Of a stretch of DNA of 64,000 bases, positions 43,362-55,500 are shown piece by piece (the first letter of the stretch is position 1; each line of letters opens with the position of its first letter). The DNA is taken from positions 10,499,062-10,563,061 of the forward strand of contig OY754972.1 of NCBI GenBank assembly GCA_963576475.1, read 5' to 3'. Under the pieces are notes generated by a model. The model saw nothing but the letters and a program-made list of their open reading frames with translations. It was not told the DNA's origin and did no database searches. The translations under genes and the position numbers were made by a program. The stretch is from Molanna angustata. Lineage: Eukaryota > Arthropoda > Insecta > Trichoptera > Molannidae.

Positions 43362-43868
43362 CTCTTCAATACCTCCCATCCCTTCAGTACTTCCCGTCCC
43401 TTCAGTACCTTCCGTCCCTTCAGTACCTCCCGTCCCTTCAGTACCTCCCTCAGTTACTCCCGTCCCTTCAGTTACTCCCGTCCCTTCAGTTACCCCCGTC
43501 CCTTCAGTTACTCCCGTCCCTTCAGTTACTCCCGTCCCTTCAGTTACTCCCGTCCCTTCAGTTACTCCCGTCCCTTCAGTACCTCCCGTCCCTTCAGTTA
43601 CTCCCGTCCCTTCAGTTACTCCCGTCCCTTCAGTTACTCCCGTCCCTTCAGTTGCTCCCGTCCCTTCAGTTGCTCCCGTCCCTTCAGTTGCTCCCGTCCC
43701 TTCAGTTGCTCCCGTCCCTTCAGTTGCTCCCGTCCCTTCAGTTGCTCCCGTCCCTTCAGTTGCTCCCGTCCCTTCAGTTGCTCCCGTCCCTTCAGTTGCT
43801 CCCGTCCCTTCAGTTGCTCCCGTCCCTTCAGTTACTCCCGTCCCTTCAGTTACTCCCGTCCCTTCATT
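43362..43868. repeat. 18-bp minisatellite, about 28 copies
   Basis: Unit CCCTTCAGTTACTCCCGT with variants GTTAC, GTTGC and GTACC. An inner block of eleven successive GTTGC units is flanked on both sides by GTTAC units. Because 18 is divisible by three, the plus strand stays open and translates as (S-R-P-F-S-Y/C)n, which I take as an artefact, not a protein. Confidence 0.92.
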
Positions 43869-43879
43869 ACCTCCCGATT

Positions 43880-44300
43880 AAGAAGAAGAAGATGAAAAAA
43901 ATTTTAATCCAGAAACTATCCCGGTCATACGCTCGACAATTCACCAAAGTTTCATTGCAATCGGATGAACGGTTCTCAGGATAGTCCACCTTCATAGGTA
44001 AATTGACCTGATACCCGATGAAGAAGAAGAAGAAGAAATTTTTTCAAATCCAGAAATCATCCCGGGCATACGTTCGATAATTCACCAAAGTTTCATTGCA
44101 ATCGGATGAACGGTTCCCAGGATAGTCCATCTTCATAGGTAAAATGACCTAATACTCGATGAAGAAGAAGAAGAAAAAATTTTTTGATGCAGAAACCATC
44201 CCTGGTATACTCTCGACAGTTCACCAAAGTTTCATCATAATCGGATGAGCGGTTTAGGAGCGCATTCAACACATACATAGATACATACATAGATACATAC
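43880..44300. repeat. Three tandem units of about 140 bp
   Basis: Each carries GAAGAAGAAGA, GAAA.CATCCC.GG.ATAC, TTCACCAAAGTTTCAT and ATCGGATGA.CGGTT. Spacing 141 then 139 bp. Confidence 0.8.
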
Positions 44301-44439
44301 AAACATTCAAATTTATAATATAGATGTCGTTACTATTTTATATTTTTTATATTACATCCAATAGTATCAGTTTATTTTGTATCTTATTTTGGTGAAATTT
44401 TAATTAAAACGAGTTTTTTACGACATCTACGTAACATTA

Positions 44440-44666
44440 AGGCGACAGTTACACGTAAAGTATTTACTGTGATCCGTCAATAAATACTGATGTATCGTGG
44501 TATTTACTGAACGTGTAGTCTAGTGTATTGATGGATGTCAATATTTATTTATGGATTTTGTTATTAATTTATTTAATCCATCAATAAATACTGACTTCCA
44601 TCTATAAATATCATATTAAATACTTTACATACAGTACAATAAATACTTTACGTGTAACTGTCGCCT
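44440..44666. mobile_element. TIR element, about 227 bp
   Basis: AGGCGACAGTTACACGTAAAGTATTTA at the left, TAAATACTTTACGTGTAACTGTCGCCT at the right: 27-bp perfect inverted repeats flanked by TA on both sides. The interior holds several imperfect ATTTACTG/CAATAAATACTGA repeats. TA duplication suggests Tc1/mariner-like mobilisation; superfamily not certain. Confidence 0.85.
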
Positions 44667-44869
44667 TACTAAATACGCTTTTATTTGAAAGTATATAGGT
44701 AGGTACCGATGGATGTTTTGATATATATCTAATATTAATCAAGCCAAATAAAATGTTCCATAAATAACGTATAAATAGACGATATAATTATAAAATCACA
44801 TTAATTTGTAATGTAGGTACCAATTCCTAATTATATTTTAATAATATAAGTCTTTAGCATAATTTAGAC

Positions 44870-45060
44870 GGCCTTCGTGGCTCAGTTGGTTGGATTTTTG
44901 ACTGCTGAGTCAAAGATCCCGGGTTCGATTCCCGGTGGAGATACAGTTTTCAATTGTGTTTTCAGTCTGTATCTGTGAGACGATTAACATCGTGAGTCTC
45001 CATAATGTGGCAATTTATTGGCTACGTGTAAAATTAATATTTGACTTGATAGTTATCTGA
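44870..45060 (+). mobile_element. SINE-B, best preserved copy
   Basis: CGGCCTTCGTGGCTCAGTTGG (A box), GACTGCTGAGTC (anticodon arm), GGGTTCGATTCCCGGTGGAG (B box), body TTGTGTTTTCAGTCTGTATC, GAGACGATTAACATCGTGAG and TCTCCATAATGTGGCAATTT. The tRNA-like part is close to a full cloverleaf; it is a SINE and not a working tRNA gene because the body follows without a terminator. Confidence 0.85.
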
Positions 45061-45221
45061 GATGCAATACAAAATTAAATAAGAAAATTCTGTACCTATT
45101 TGCTTATGAGTGATGATTGCCTTATTTTCAACATATTTTTTTTTCATTATTATTGCAACCAAAATAAATAAGAAAAAAATACAATTCAAAATAAATAATA
45201 TCATATAACATTTTTGTTTTG

Positions 45222-45265
45222 GTATAAACCGCCTCACTAGGCTGAGCCTGTTCCGAGGTGGCAGA
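45222..45265 (-). repeat. CR1-type LINE 3'-end motif, copy 4
   Basis: CCGCCTCACTAGGCTGAGCCTGTTCCGAGGTGG, near-identical in layout to the 25.7 kb copy. Confidence 0.6.
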
Positions 45266-45769
45266 AAATTACTTGCATTATATATCACAGAAAAAACATT
45301 TTAACTTGTTACATTTTTTTTTCTTAAATATTATACCTATTATAAAATAAAAAAATTAAGCTATTGTTATTTGATCATGTTTCCGAAGTATATGATGCCC
45401 TTGTTTTTAATCCATTTTTTTATTGTTTTCCTTAAGTTTCAAATGTTTCATCAACTGTATGTCTTTTTTCTTTTTTTTATTAAATTAAAATATTTGTAGC
45501 TAAATATTAGTAATTTCTTTAGAGCCATGAGTGGATGCAGCTGTGTGTCATCTCGTGCAGATTGTGTTGCGGTGTAATATGATTAATTTTGTCTTGTATA
45601 GAAATTAGTTCTATGAAAATTTTTACATGATGTGTTAATCTGTGACTTTTCAGTTTGCATTTTTTTACTACGACCGCTTATGTCCTTATTATTGACCAAA
45701 GTGTCGTTTTTTTTTTCATGTTGCCAACAATGAAATTATTAAAAAGAATTTTTTTATCGCTTTTTCCAG

Positions 45770-46526
45770 GTCGGTCTTGCCAAAAATCTCCGGAACACGA
45801 GAAGCGGATGCGAGATGTGGAGCTCGGTGAGCTGACCCAGTCCGAGAAGAGGAGCAGAGTCATATCCGGCATGTGCCTGGACATATCTCCCGGCGGTCGG
45901 ACGACCTCGCACGCCTCCAGCCAGGACGACGAGGGCGGGTTCAACGAGCCGTCGCCGGAGATAAAGGCGCGCCTCAAGCCGCCCGAATCTCAGCCCCCCG
46001 ACCTGCACCTGCAGCTTCCGTACCGGGAACAACCCTCCGACCCCGGCATCATCACCAACTCCGTGCTGGCAGAGCTCGACAGCCGCGGCAGTCCCCCGGA
46101 CCTCTACCGCCCTCTCTATATCGAGACGGCGACACCCAAGACTGATTTTTCTTTAAATAGCGATAATTTAAATAATAAACACAGCTCCGACGAGATGCTG
46201 CAGAACGACCTGACGTCCGCCCACCAGCAGGACTCGGGTGTGCTGGTGAGCGAAGGGTCCACGGAGGTCCTGGACAAGTCCGTCAACAGCCAGTGGAGCA
46301 TGCAGTCGGACGGGGACATTCTCCGGCCGGACAGCTCACTGAGAGACGCCAACGTCACGTCTATCAGCAGCCTGAACGAGTATGGGAAGTGCGAAGCCGA
46401 AGCTTCCATTTTGGAAGATGCCAGTGATGAGGGAGGGAGATGGGAGGCTGCAGACCTGGACAACGGTGGGATCAAGGGACCGGAGGACATGACCCCTGAT
46501 GAGGCAGAGTTGATGTTGAGTTGCAG
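45770..46526 (+). CDS. Spn: Neurabin exon A: N-terminal acidic linker
   Basis: This is the largest exon (757 bp), opening after a pyrimidine-rich TTTTTCCAG acceptor and ending at AG|GTGATT. The first two bases complete a codon begun in an unseen upstream exon, and the last two (AG) are completed by the next exon. It encodes mostly polar, acidic and serine-rich residues, for example around [11 protein letters not shown] near the end. No folded domain is visible, as expected for the disordered region before the PP1 motif. The exon is clearly richer in GC than the flanking introns. An open frame continues upstream to an ATG at 45655, but that part is T-rich intron, so I do not use it as the start. 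The start codon may lie further upstream, or M-R-D-V at 45808 could serve in a short form. Confidence 0.85.
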
Positions 46527-49500
46527 GTGATTATTATTTTTTTACAATTTTAGGTTTGCTTGTATAATTATGCATTTTTTGTCTTCTGTTTTCATGCATA
46601 TTTTTTTTAGGTTATAAAAAATTCACTATTGTTAATTACTCAGTAATATGTATGTTTACTCTCCGCTATAATGTTTTGGTGTACCTACCTAGTATTATAC
46701 ATAATTATGCAATTTTGAGGGACATGCCAGATTACAATTCTATGTAATTCATAAGATCAAATTTAATTTTCCCCATATTCAAATAAGACATAAAACATCA
46801 CCAATTGACACCAATTAAAATATTGTTTTCGAAACAAGGTGCCAGTTATAATGGAATATATTTATTTATTCCATAAAACTGGCACCTTGAGTTAACGATA
46901 CGACCATAAGAGTTAAATGTTGACCACAACCCAATTTCTTTAAAAATGACTGAATATTATATTGATGAAACAAATAAATCCTTATTATTTTACCTAAAGT
47001 GAGCAAAAATTCTTGTGAATGAAATCGGTCAGATTGGCTCTGTGTTAATAATTTCTTTATATTTTTTTTCTTATTATTACATCAAATAACAGAACTTTAC
47101 GGTTTGTAATGCATCGTTGAGTATCAACTGTGTTATCCAACACTGTGTTGTGTTAATAATTACAGAGTTACTAGAAACAAAAAAAATGATTCAGTCGAAT
47201 AATGAAATTTCCATAAATTGAACATAAGCATAATATTAAGTTTCATCACTTACAGCTATAATAACTTATAATGTATGTAGAAATATTTTATAACTTACAC
47301 GGTTTGTGTGTCGGAATGAATTATTTAGTCAGTCTTAGTGTAAAAATGGATTAACTTCAGCAGTCTGCCAAATGTAACTGCCGTAATGACACTCTTTGCA
47401 TGATGATGACGTAGTGCGCTTACAATAATATTTTATTTCATTCTATGTTGTCTTTATTTATTTATGTATTATTTACTATCAGTTTCCTTATTATTTTCTG
47501 TCTGTTCACATTGCATGTGTTTGTGCGTCACGTTACACGGATTGTCCACCACCTATATCATGGAAATATCTCTTGCACCACGCTCTAGTATTCTGGAAAA
47601 GAAAATGAGGTAAAACGCTTACGCTTATCACAATATAATTATTTATATGTATCTATATATTAATGATTAAATATTTTTGGGTGGAAGAAATATGTAATAG
47701 ATAGTCTTATTTTTGGAGAAAGTTACCATTTAATTTTTTTTTTTAATTAATTTTCGTCTAAATCACATCAGCCATCGTCATGTCAATGTCTTATAAAAAT
47801 ACTTACTTAACCAGTCCTGAATGGAAATCGCCTATCTGTCGGTTGCTCCTATCAAGTCGTCCATGTGACAACCTTCGTTTAATTCAAGGGGCAAACCCAT
47901 CAAACGTTGAAATCAAAATCCTCACAATTACCCATATCAAGTATATAATTTTTATATGATAATTATACAACTCCAAATGATAATTATATCCAAGATACGG
48001 GCAGTCAAAAGAGTTTTGATTTCATTGTTTGACCGGACTTGCCCCCCTGGCCAAATTCAAATGAGTCATATATTTTCTTTGCCTTTTTAAAAATAAAATT
48101 TTTATTTGTGTATCAAATGTACCTATGTATGTACTTAATTAATAATACTCATTTAATATTTAAAAAATAAACTTGCCATTTTATGCGCAGTAATAGTTGA
48201 AGTTGTTTTTAATAATATTGATCATACTGTGAAATATAAAAATTTATTTCATGTCTCCCAGAAAGCACATTCTTAAAAGATTGAAATTTTCTTGTTATAA
48301 ACAAGTACATATTCATCATCAAAAATTCCCCGAACTAAACAACAAATTCTTATCCTTTAATTAAAAGAAATAGGAGGTAAAAGGATTTCAACTGATGTGA
48401 TTTTGAACTGAATTTGAATGGATCTGATTAAATAATTCATAATGAGGCAGTACAATTTATCTCAGTTTATTTTGTCTGTATTATTTTCATTTGGTCAGTT
48501 GTATCACTATTTTCATTCGACTTCAAAACAAATACAAATCAATATACTCAACATATTTGTTTGGTGTTACGAACTTCTTATTTTGATATTATGTATTGAT
48601 TTATTTACGCATATGAATTATCATTATTTTTTATCTCAATACATCACGGAGCAAATATACCTATTATTTTAATTTTAATAATGGCTGTTGGTAGGACTGA
48701 TGCTTCTTTTTATTAATTTATTCTTCTAGTTAGTTGGTTCAACTTGATCAAATACTATCTTTTGATTATTATTACTGTAAAATATAATTAATGCCTGCTT
48801 ATAATAGATTAGTAAATGTTATTTTAATATTAAGTATGTATTGAGCATGTGTTCTGTCAGTGCTAGTATTTTTTATCTATGAAATGCTTCCCTCATTATT
48901 TTACTATTAAGTATAAAGAAATAACCCTTCTTTTCTATCAATTGTCTACATATTTTTGTTTTGTTCATTGTTACTTAATTGACAAAATATTGATCTGTTT
49001 ATGAATTACCACAATTTTCTAATATACATTATTCCTATCGAATTCATGATAAAAAAAATATTAAAGAAAACCCATTTCAAAACTTGAGTGCTGTTGTTCT
49101 TTTCCTGTCACAATCACCTGTTTATGGGGACTGATAACAGCATCTTGTAGACCTCTAAATCAATTCAATGAATGCAATGAAGAGTCCGGAAAAACACTGC
49201 ACTAAACAGTGCCAGCGACAGTAAATTGTAAGGAACATAGAATTAGGTATAGACCTTTAAAGGGTGTCTTTGCCAATCTCAGACCATTGAAAAATATTCA
49301 AGTCCCATTCCAGTTATATAAGTTGACAAAAGGTGAAAAATGAAAGTGAAGATAGCGCACCATATTTGTGACATAGAGAGTATCTTGAAAAGTCATGTTA
49401 CTCTTTATGGCCATAAAGCCAGCATGTCTGTAAATTATCTGTTAGCTTAATATACAAACTTTAAAAATAAATAATTGATCAATGGAACAATAATTGAAAT

Positions 49501-52500
49501 GGTATAAATATAATCATTCTTTGTTGAAAAATTATCCTCATTGTGTCCTATGTAAAAGGTTCTACGTGCATAGTCGTAAGAATCAAAAAAGATAATCAAG
49601 CAACCACAGTTTTTCTAGTTTTTAATTTAACTACTCAAATTTAAAATATGAAATTAATGTTAAGTACAATAAATAAATGAACTTAAATATATTTTTAATA
49701 AATCTCAAATTCTAATTGTGTATGTACACAACCCATTGACATCTTTGTTATTAACAATACTGGGGGGCAAGTCTGGTTCGACTGGCGAAATCAAAACCCT
49801 AGTGATTACCCATATAATGGATATAATTATCGTATGGAGTTCTATGACATCTAAAGATATTATAGAACTCCATATAATAATTATATCCATGTTATGGGTA
49901 ATCACTAGGGTTTTGATTTCGACGATTGAACCAGACTTGCCCACCAGAATGAAAAGTCCTTTATGCAGGGATAAAACCTATTTTATTTACTCATACTTAT
50001 TTGTAATATATAAATTTCAGACAAGAAGCACTGTTGTCGGACGAACAAGCCCGGGAAATTGTCCGTCTCCTGTCCCCAAAGACCGAAGAAGTGGAAGAAC
50101 TCTCGTCGAAAATTCCAAATGGGACCAACGAAATGATTGATAGTATCGTCTCGATGAACGACAGCTACCAGTCGATGGTGTCGTACGACAGCGGCCCCGC
50201 TCTAGAGGACAGCTACGTGTCTTTGACCAACGAGCCAGTCATCACTCACAGTGAGAAGTTGGCCGACACTTTGGGTGATTCCATGGACCTGTCGTCGACT
50301 AGTCTACCGGTCGCTGAAGCTGAGGCAGAATCCGAACCAACTGTCCAGTATCCACCTCAGTCAATCCGGATCGTAGGAGAACATGATGGTGTTCACTATT
50401 TTGAAGATGGACATTTCTGGACTGAGGTTTGAAATTTTTATTGCTTTTACTTACTTCCCTATCTGCAATTTGAATTTTCAACTTAAATTACACATAGATC
50501 AACGGCTTATGATAAGTGTCTGACGCGAAAGGAAGCCAAAGTTATCAGCCACTTAAAACAGTCAAAACTAAATAACTTGTAAAAACGCGAGTGATAATTA
50601 AATGGTAGTTTTGTTATAATATGTAACATATGTATCTTTTGTTACATAATATGCAATATAATAATTATTTGATTTCATTGCAATAAAAAACTAAATTGAT
50701 AAAAATCTTTCGAGTACTTATTTTATTATTACTACTTCATAAATAATAAATAGTTCCTCTACAGTTTGCATTGATATTTTTATGATTTTTACTATAAAAT
50801 TTTTCATATCTGAAGTTGAACAGCTGGCTGCGGTTTTGACCAAAATCTGACATTTGGTCGGACACTACTCACGATACAGGATCATTCTATGGGCACTTAT
50901 TGTATGCTTTTGGAACAATTTTATGTTAATTAAAATTTTGATGTCAATAATCTTTCCTGATATAGGGTTTCAATGAGCAATTGAAAATGTCTTCATCAGG
51001 CAAAACGATTGTCTTGTTTTAACAGGCAATCACATTAATGTAGAAGTGAAAATTAAATTGAACAATGAAATTGAATAAAAACAACCAAGAAAATGAATTA
51101 TATCGGTTCAACCACAGATACAGGTACAATTAGTGTTCTGTCAAATCTACCCAACGTTATAATCACGCTAAATGCTATATTTTTCAGATCCCTGGATTGC
51201 CTCCGGAAGGTGAAGATGGTGACGAAGATGAAGGTTATTATCCACCTGTTTTTGTTAAGAAAAGTACCAAAGTCTGCTTCAGGTAATTATAATTTTCATT
51301 TCTGTATTCTAAATAATTATTAATCACTTTTTTTTTATCGACATCTTTTAGACATTCCCAAAAATTAATATACAAGCAATATAATTGTCATCTCTAAATA
51401 TATACCTAATACCACACAAATCTTAGACATTTATTGAGAGTCTTACCATTTATTTTGCTAGTTCACAGAATATATTTTCTGAATTGTAGGTTTTCTAAAT
51501 TTCCATTTTCCAAAATTATGGTATTTTACTTGAAACATCTAATTTGAATTGCTGTCTTTTATTTTATTCTATTTACGTGCTGTTTCACCACCACTGGATA
51601 ATGGCTGCCATTTCACGGTCAATGTGGATCGCGATCCGTGTTCAAAATCAATGATCGCGATCCGGATTGATAGTGTACGAAGTAGATTGACGGATCACAA
51701 ATTATCTAAATATTTTGAAATTGCGATCCGGTGATTGTGATCAAGTATGAACATGTAACATAGTTATATCTTGGTAATTTGGAGCCATTACTTTGTGACT
51801 CATTTTAACTAATAAATTTAAATTATAACTTATTTGTTTTCACCACTTTTGAGTATTTAATGTTAACCAGTTTCAGAGCTGACCCTCTCCCTCATCTTTG
51901 GATGAAGGAGTAGAAAATGGACATTGATGACACATGCTCTGATAGTTTGATACTTCATACTGTACATAATATACCGATTACCTATTTGGGGTAGTAAATA
52001 TAGGACTGAACTCACACTATCTCGACATACATGGTTTGTATGAGATAACAAGATGGTACATAGTCTTCACTTATACATACTGTCGCCATCAACAATTGTA
52101 TCTCATGTCTTACGCGCAACTAGTAATAAATAAGTGTACAATTCTCTCATGAGTAATCCAGCGCCTTTTTCAAATCCTTTTCTTAAAGTTTAGGGCCAAA
52201 ACAAGGGAAACTACAGCTTCAACTTTATCTAAATCCATGACAACAGGTGTTAACTCAGTGATTAATATACACGGACTAATGAAATCAAGATTGCATATGT
52301 AATGTTGTGGCGCGATCCGTGATTGTGATTCATTAATTTTGATCGCGATCTAACTGTACGGGCTGCCTATGTGGTGATAGGTAATCCCACACGTATCTGA
52401 TGAATAAAACAATTTTTTTACAAAAATATATTATTAAGTTACCATAGAGACCGCTGAGAGTGCATGAAATTATAATGTTGCCGCCCATTCTCATTATTTA

Positions 52501-55500
52501 TTTATTTTATAGATAGTTATCTATAACTTTATCGGAAGATGGTGAAATAGCCTGTTAATCACAGCACTTATGTATAATACCTAGTTTTTATATAATGTAA
52601 CATTTCTGTTACAGCTCTGCCCCAATGCGAATGTTCTCCACGCACTCAGTAATGGAATATGATCGTCGTAATGAGGACGTAGATCCAGTTGCCGCATCGG
52701 CAGAGTATGAACTGGAGAAGAGGGTTGAAAAAATGCTCGTCTTTCCAGTTAGACTTCTTAAGGGTCCCGATGGTCTTGGATTATCCATCATAGGTCAGTT
52801 TTAATTCATATCAAACTTGTTGAACATTTTTTGATTTTTGGAAATATGAAACAAAATGCGATAAAAATTTGGAGCTACAACCTTTTTATAATCAACATGA
52901 AAAATTATAATCTTTTAATGCTTTCAATTATTTCAATGATGCTGATTGCTAAAAATTCTATGGATCTGTGAAGCACTTAGTAAATTATTTCTTTCAAATA
53001 GTTCATTTTGCTATAGGGAACAAAACAATTAACTGGTATTAGTTATACAAGATTTATTTTCTTAAGAGCACTCTATTTTTATTAATTATTCTTCCTTCTT
53101 CCTTAACCTTCTGCTCCCCATCACTGGATGTAGGCCTCTTCCATCTGCTTCCAGCTAACTGGACAATGTCATCAGACCATCTTTCAGGGGATTTATAATT
53201 TTGATTTTGTATTTCCAGGTATGGGAGTGGGTGCCGATGCTGGCCTAGAGAAGTTGGGTATCTTTGTTAAAACTATCACAGAAAATGGCGCCGCTGCCAG
53301 AGATGGAAGAATCCACGTCAATGACCAAATTATCGAAGTGGATGGCAAGAGTTTGGTAAGTTTTTCGTTTATGTCTTGCATCATCTGTTTATATACTTAT
53401 AAGATACTATTCAAATGCTGGATCATTTAGAGTGCTTTCATAGTGGTTATGCCTATTAATTATACATGCATACTCATGTTGTGAAACGTATTTTGTCACA
53501 TCACTTTTTATCCTTTTATTTGTAATCTTTTTTCAGAAATTCTTCAGATTTTTAAAAGTAACACTTATTGTTATTTTTTTCACAATTTACATATTTGTCT
53601 TTTATTTAATGAATTCCATTATAATTTCTGTTGATAACCATTTTTAATCTTAATTGTTCCTTTTTGTCCAAAATATTGACAGCATTAATATAAATTATTG
53701 TAGAATGAAAATGCAAGTTTAAAATATAATCTTTTTAATCGACTATTTTGACCACATTATTAAATAACTCTTTGAAATTGAATATTTTTTAATTACATAT
53801 ACACAAACATTGGATTTTTTTTTCCCTGTCGGGAGTTTGAGTTCCTGGCTCTTCTATAATATCCCAACTTTGTCTCTATTGAGATGTTAAAAAGTTTGTC
53901 TATAAAAAATCTTTGAAAGTTTCAGCTTAGATATGAATAATTTCACTAATATATTTTTGATTTTTTTTCATAATCATATACCAGCCCTGGACACATCTTA
54001 TTTCCAGTAATGGACACATCTTATTTCTAGCTTTTGAAGCAAATTAAATGAACATGCACTATGATATTTTTATCAATTCAGGTTGGTGTAACACAAGCAT
54101 ACGCTGCATCAGTCCTGCGCAACACATCTGGACTTGTCAACTTCCAAATTGGAAGAGAGAAAGATCCACAGAACAGTGAAGTAGCTCAACTAATAAGGCA
54201 AAGCTTGCAAGCTGATAGAGAGAGGGAAGAGAGGTAATATTTATATCTACATTTCACTACCATATCTCTTTTTATTTAAAATTAATGCCGGGTAAACTGG
54301 AAGGGATTCATTAATGTTATATTTCAAAATGCATAATTCACAGATCCTGGTTGTTAAAATCAAATGCCTCACATTGACAGAGTTAATTGAATATTAAGAT
54401 TTGCATTGTTGTTATTGATTTATGTTTTTTTTTCTTGTAAATTTCTTACGGACAAAAGCCACACCATTCTATAGGATAGTATTGTTGAGTAATAATAAAA
54501 ATATTCATCAGGTTACATAATAGATTCTACTAGTCAACCACAAAGCAATGAAATACTAAGTAGGGAACATTTTTTGTTTATTTAGGCAAACTCTCCGTAA
54601 GAATTCTATGTCAAACAGAAGAAAAAATATGTTATTAGATAGTTAGGATTTTCAGAAATTGCATATTATAGATGCAAGACACGAGACATGTTAACAAACA
54701 AAGGAAAAAGCCTGTTTTGCGTTGAAATAAATGTCAAATTGGTAATAATGCACAAGGCAAAGAAAATGTCAGGCATTAAAAATTGACTTAATGTTAATAG
54801 AATTAATTTAAAATTTCTATTATACTATCCATTAGAATATAAGACATTATTTAATACATTCATGGTGTGAAACCTCAATAAAAAGGGCACCACCTTAATT
54901 GTCCGATTATCAACATATATTCATATTAGCCGTTTTGCAAGGTATTCACGGAGTACCTATGTTTCTGATAACCACAGAAGTCAGCGGGCCCTGGAGGAGA
55001 GACAGCGGAGGCAGTCCGAAGAGTCCACGCAGCCCATCTCCTCTGGGAACTCCTCGAGCTCCGAGCCCCCTCCGCCTCCCCTCCCAGTCCAGGGAGCGGC
55101 TGCCCCATCCTCAGCCCTATCAGGGGGCTCGGCCGCGGCATCAGGGGGCAGAGCGCCATCCCCAACGTTCTCCCAGCAGGACAAAGATGACGTGGAGTCA
55201 CTCAGGAGTCTACTTCATGAGGTAAATTTGCTAATTCATTTTCTTGGTTTGTTTTTTTTTTTCTTGTGTTTCAAGATGTTTGTGCTTTTTTGTGTTGTTT
55301 TGTTTTCTCGCATGATTTATAAAGTGGAAGTGACAGAATGTGAAGTCCCATAGTGTTCTTCATGGAATTGATCTACGGTGGGAATAATTGTGTTAGTAAA
55401 ATATGTGTTTGTGTGTGTTTGTTAGTGAACCTTTATATAATAGTTTCGTTTATATATAAAATGAAAACCTAAAGAACAAAAAGTAATCAAACACCCATAA

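Larger units (their letters stand above)
43291..44326 (+). mobile_element. Compound repeat carrying a minisatellite, LINE/RTE-like ends
   Basis: Starts AGTGAACACCCGGCAAACTTCG and ends CAAATTTATAATATAGAT, after ACATACATAGATACATAC. Such ends resemble 3' parts of insect RTE-like elements, an inference. Inside lie the 18-bp minisatellite (43362-43868) and three copies of a unit of about 140 bp (GAAACTATCCCGGTCATACG..., at 43911, 44052, 44191). Confidence 0.55.
46527..50020 (+). other. Neurabin intron A (3.5 kb)
   Basis: AT-rich intron. It contains a 55-bp hairpin (46835-46889), two decayed SINE-A fragments (about 46968-47040 and 48290-48380) and two copies of a fold-back MITE (47885-48050, 49760-49947). 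I see no coding exon in it. Confidence 0.7.

Noticed and set aside
43332..43895. 187-residue S-R-P-F-S-Y/C repeat protein
   Set aside because: It is the translation of an 18-bp minisatellite; the frame is open only because the period is divisible by three.
44870..44945. A genuine tRNA gene
   Set aside because: The cloverleaf is followed by the SINE-B body shared with three other copies and lacks a T-run terminator.
45655..45769. Start of the neurabin protein at the ATG at 45655
   Set aside because: The 115 bp are T-rich and end in a perfect acceptor (TTTTTCCAG); the encoded residues are hydrophobic and unlike neurabin.
50965..51005. A third hammerhead (CTGATGA on minus near 50998, GAAA further on)
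   Set aside because: No helix II can form between the two core parts and no helix I partner exists.
54899..55225. 108-residue proline/serine-rich open frame over exon G
   Set aside because: Wrong phase: exons F and H fix another frame, which gives the coiled-coil start and no stop.
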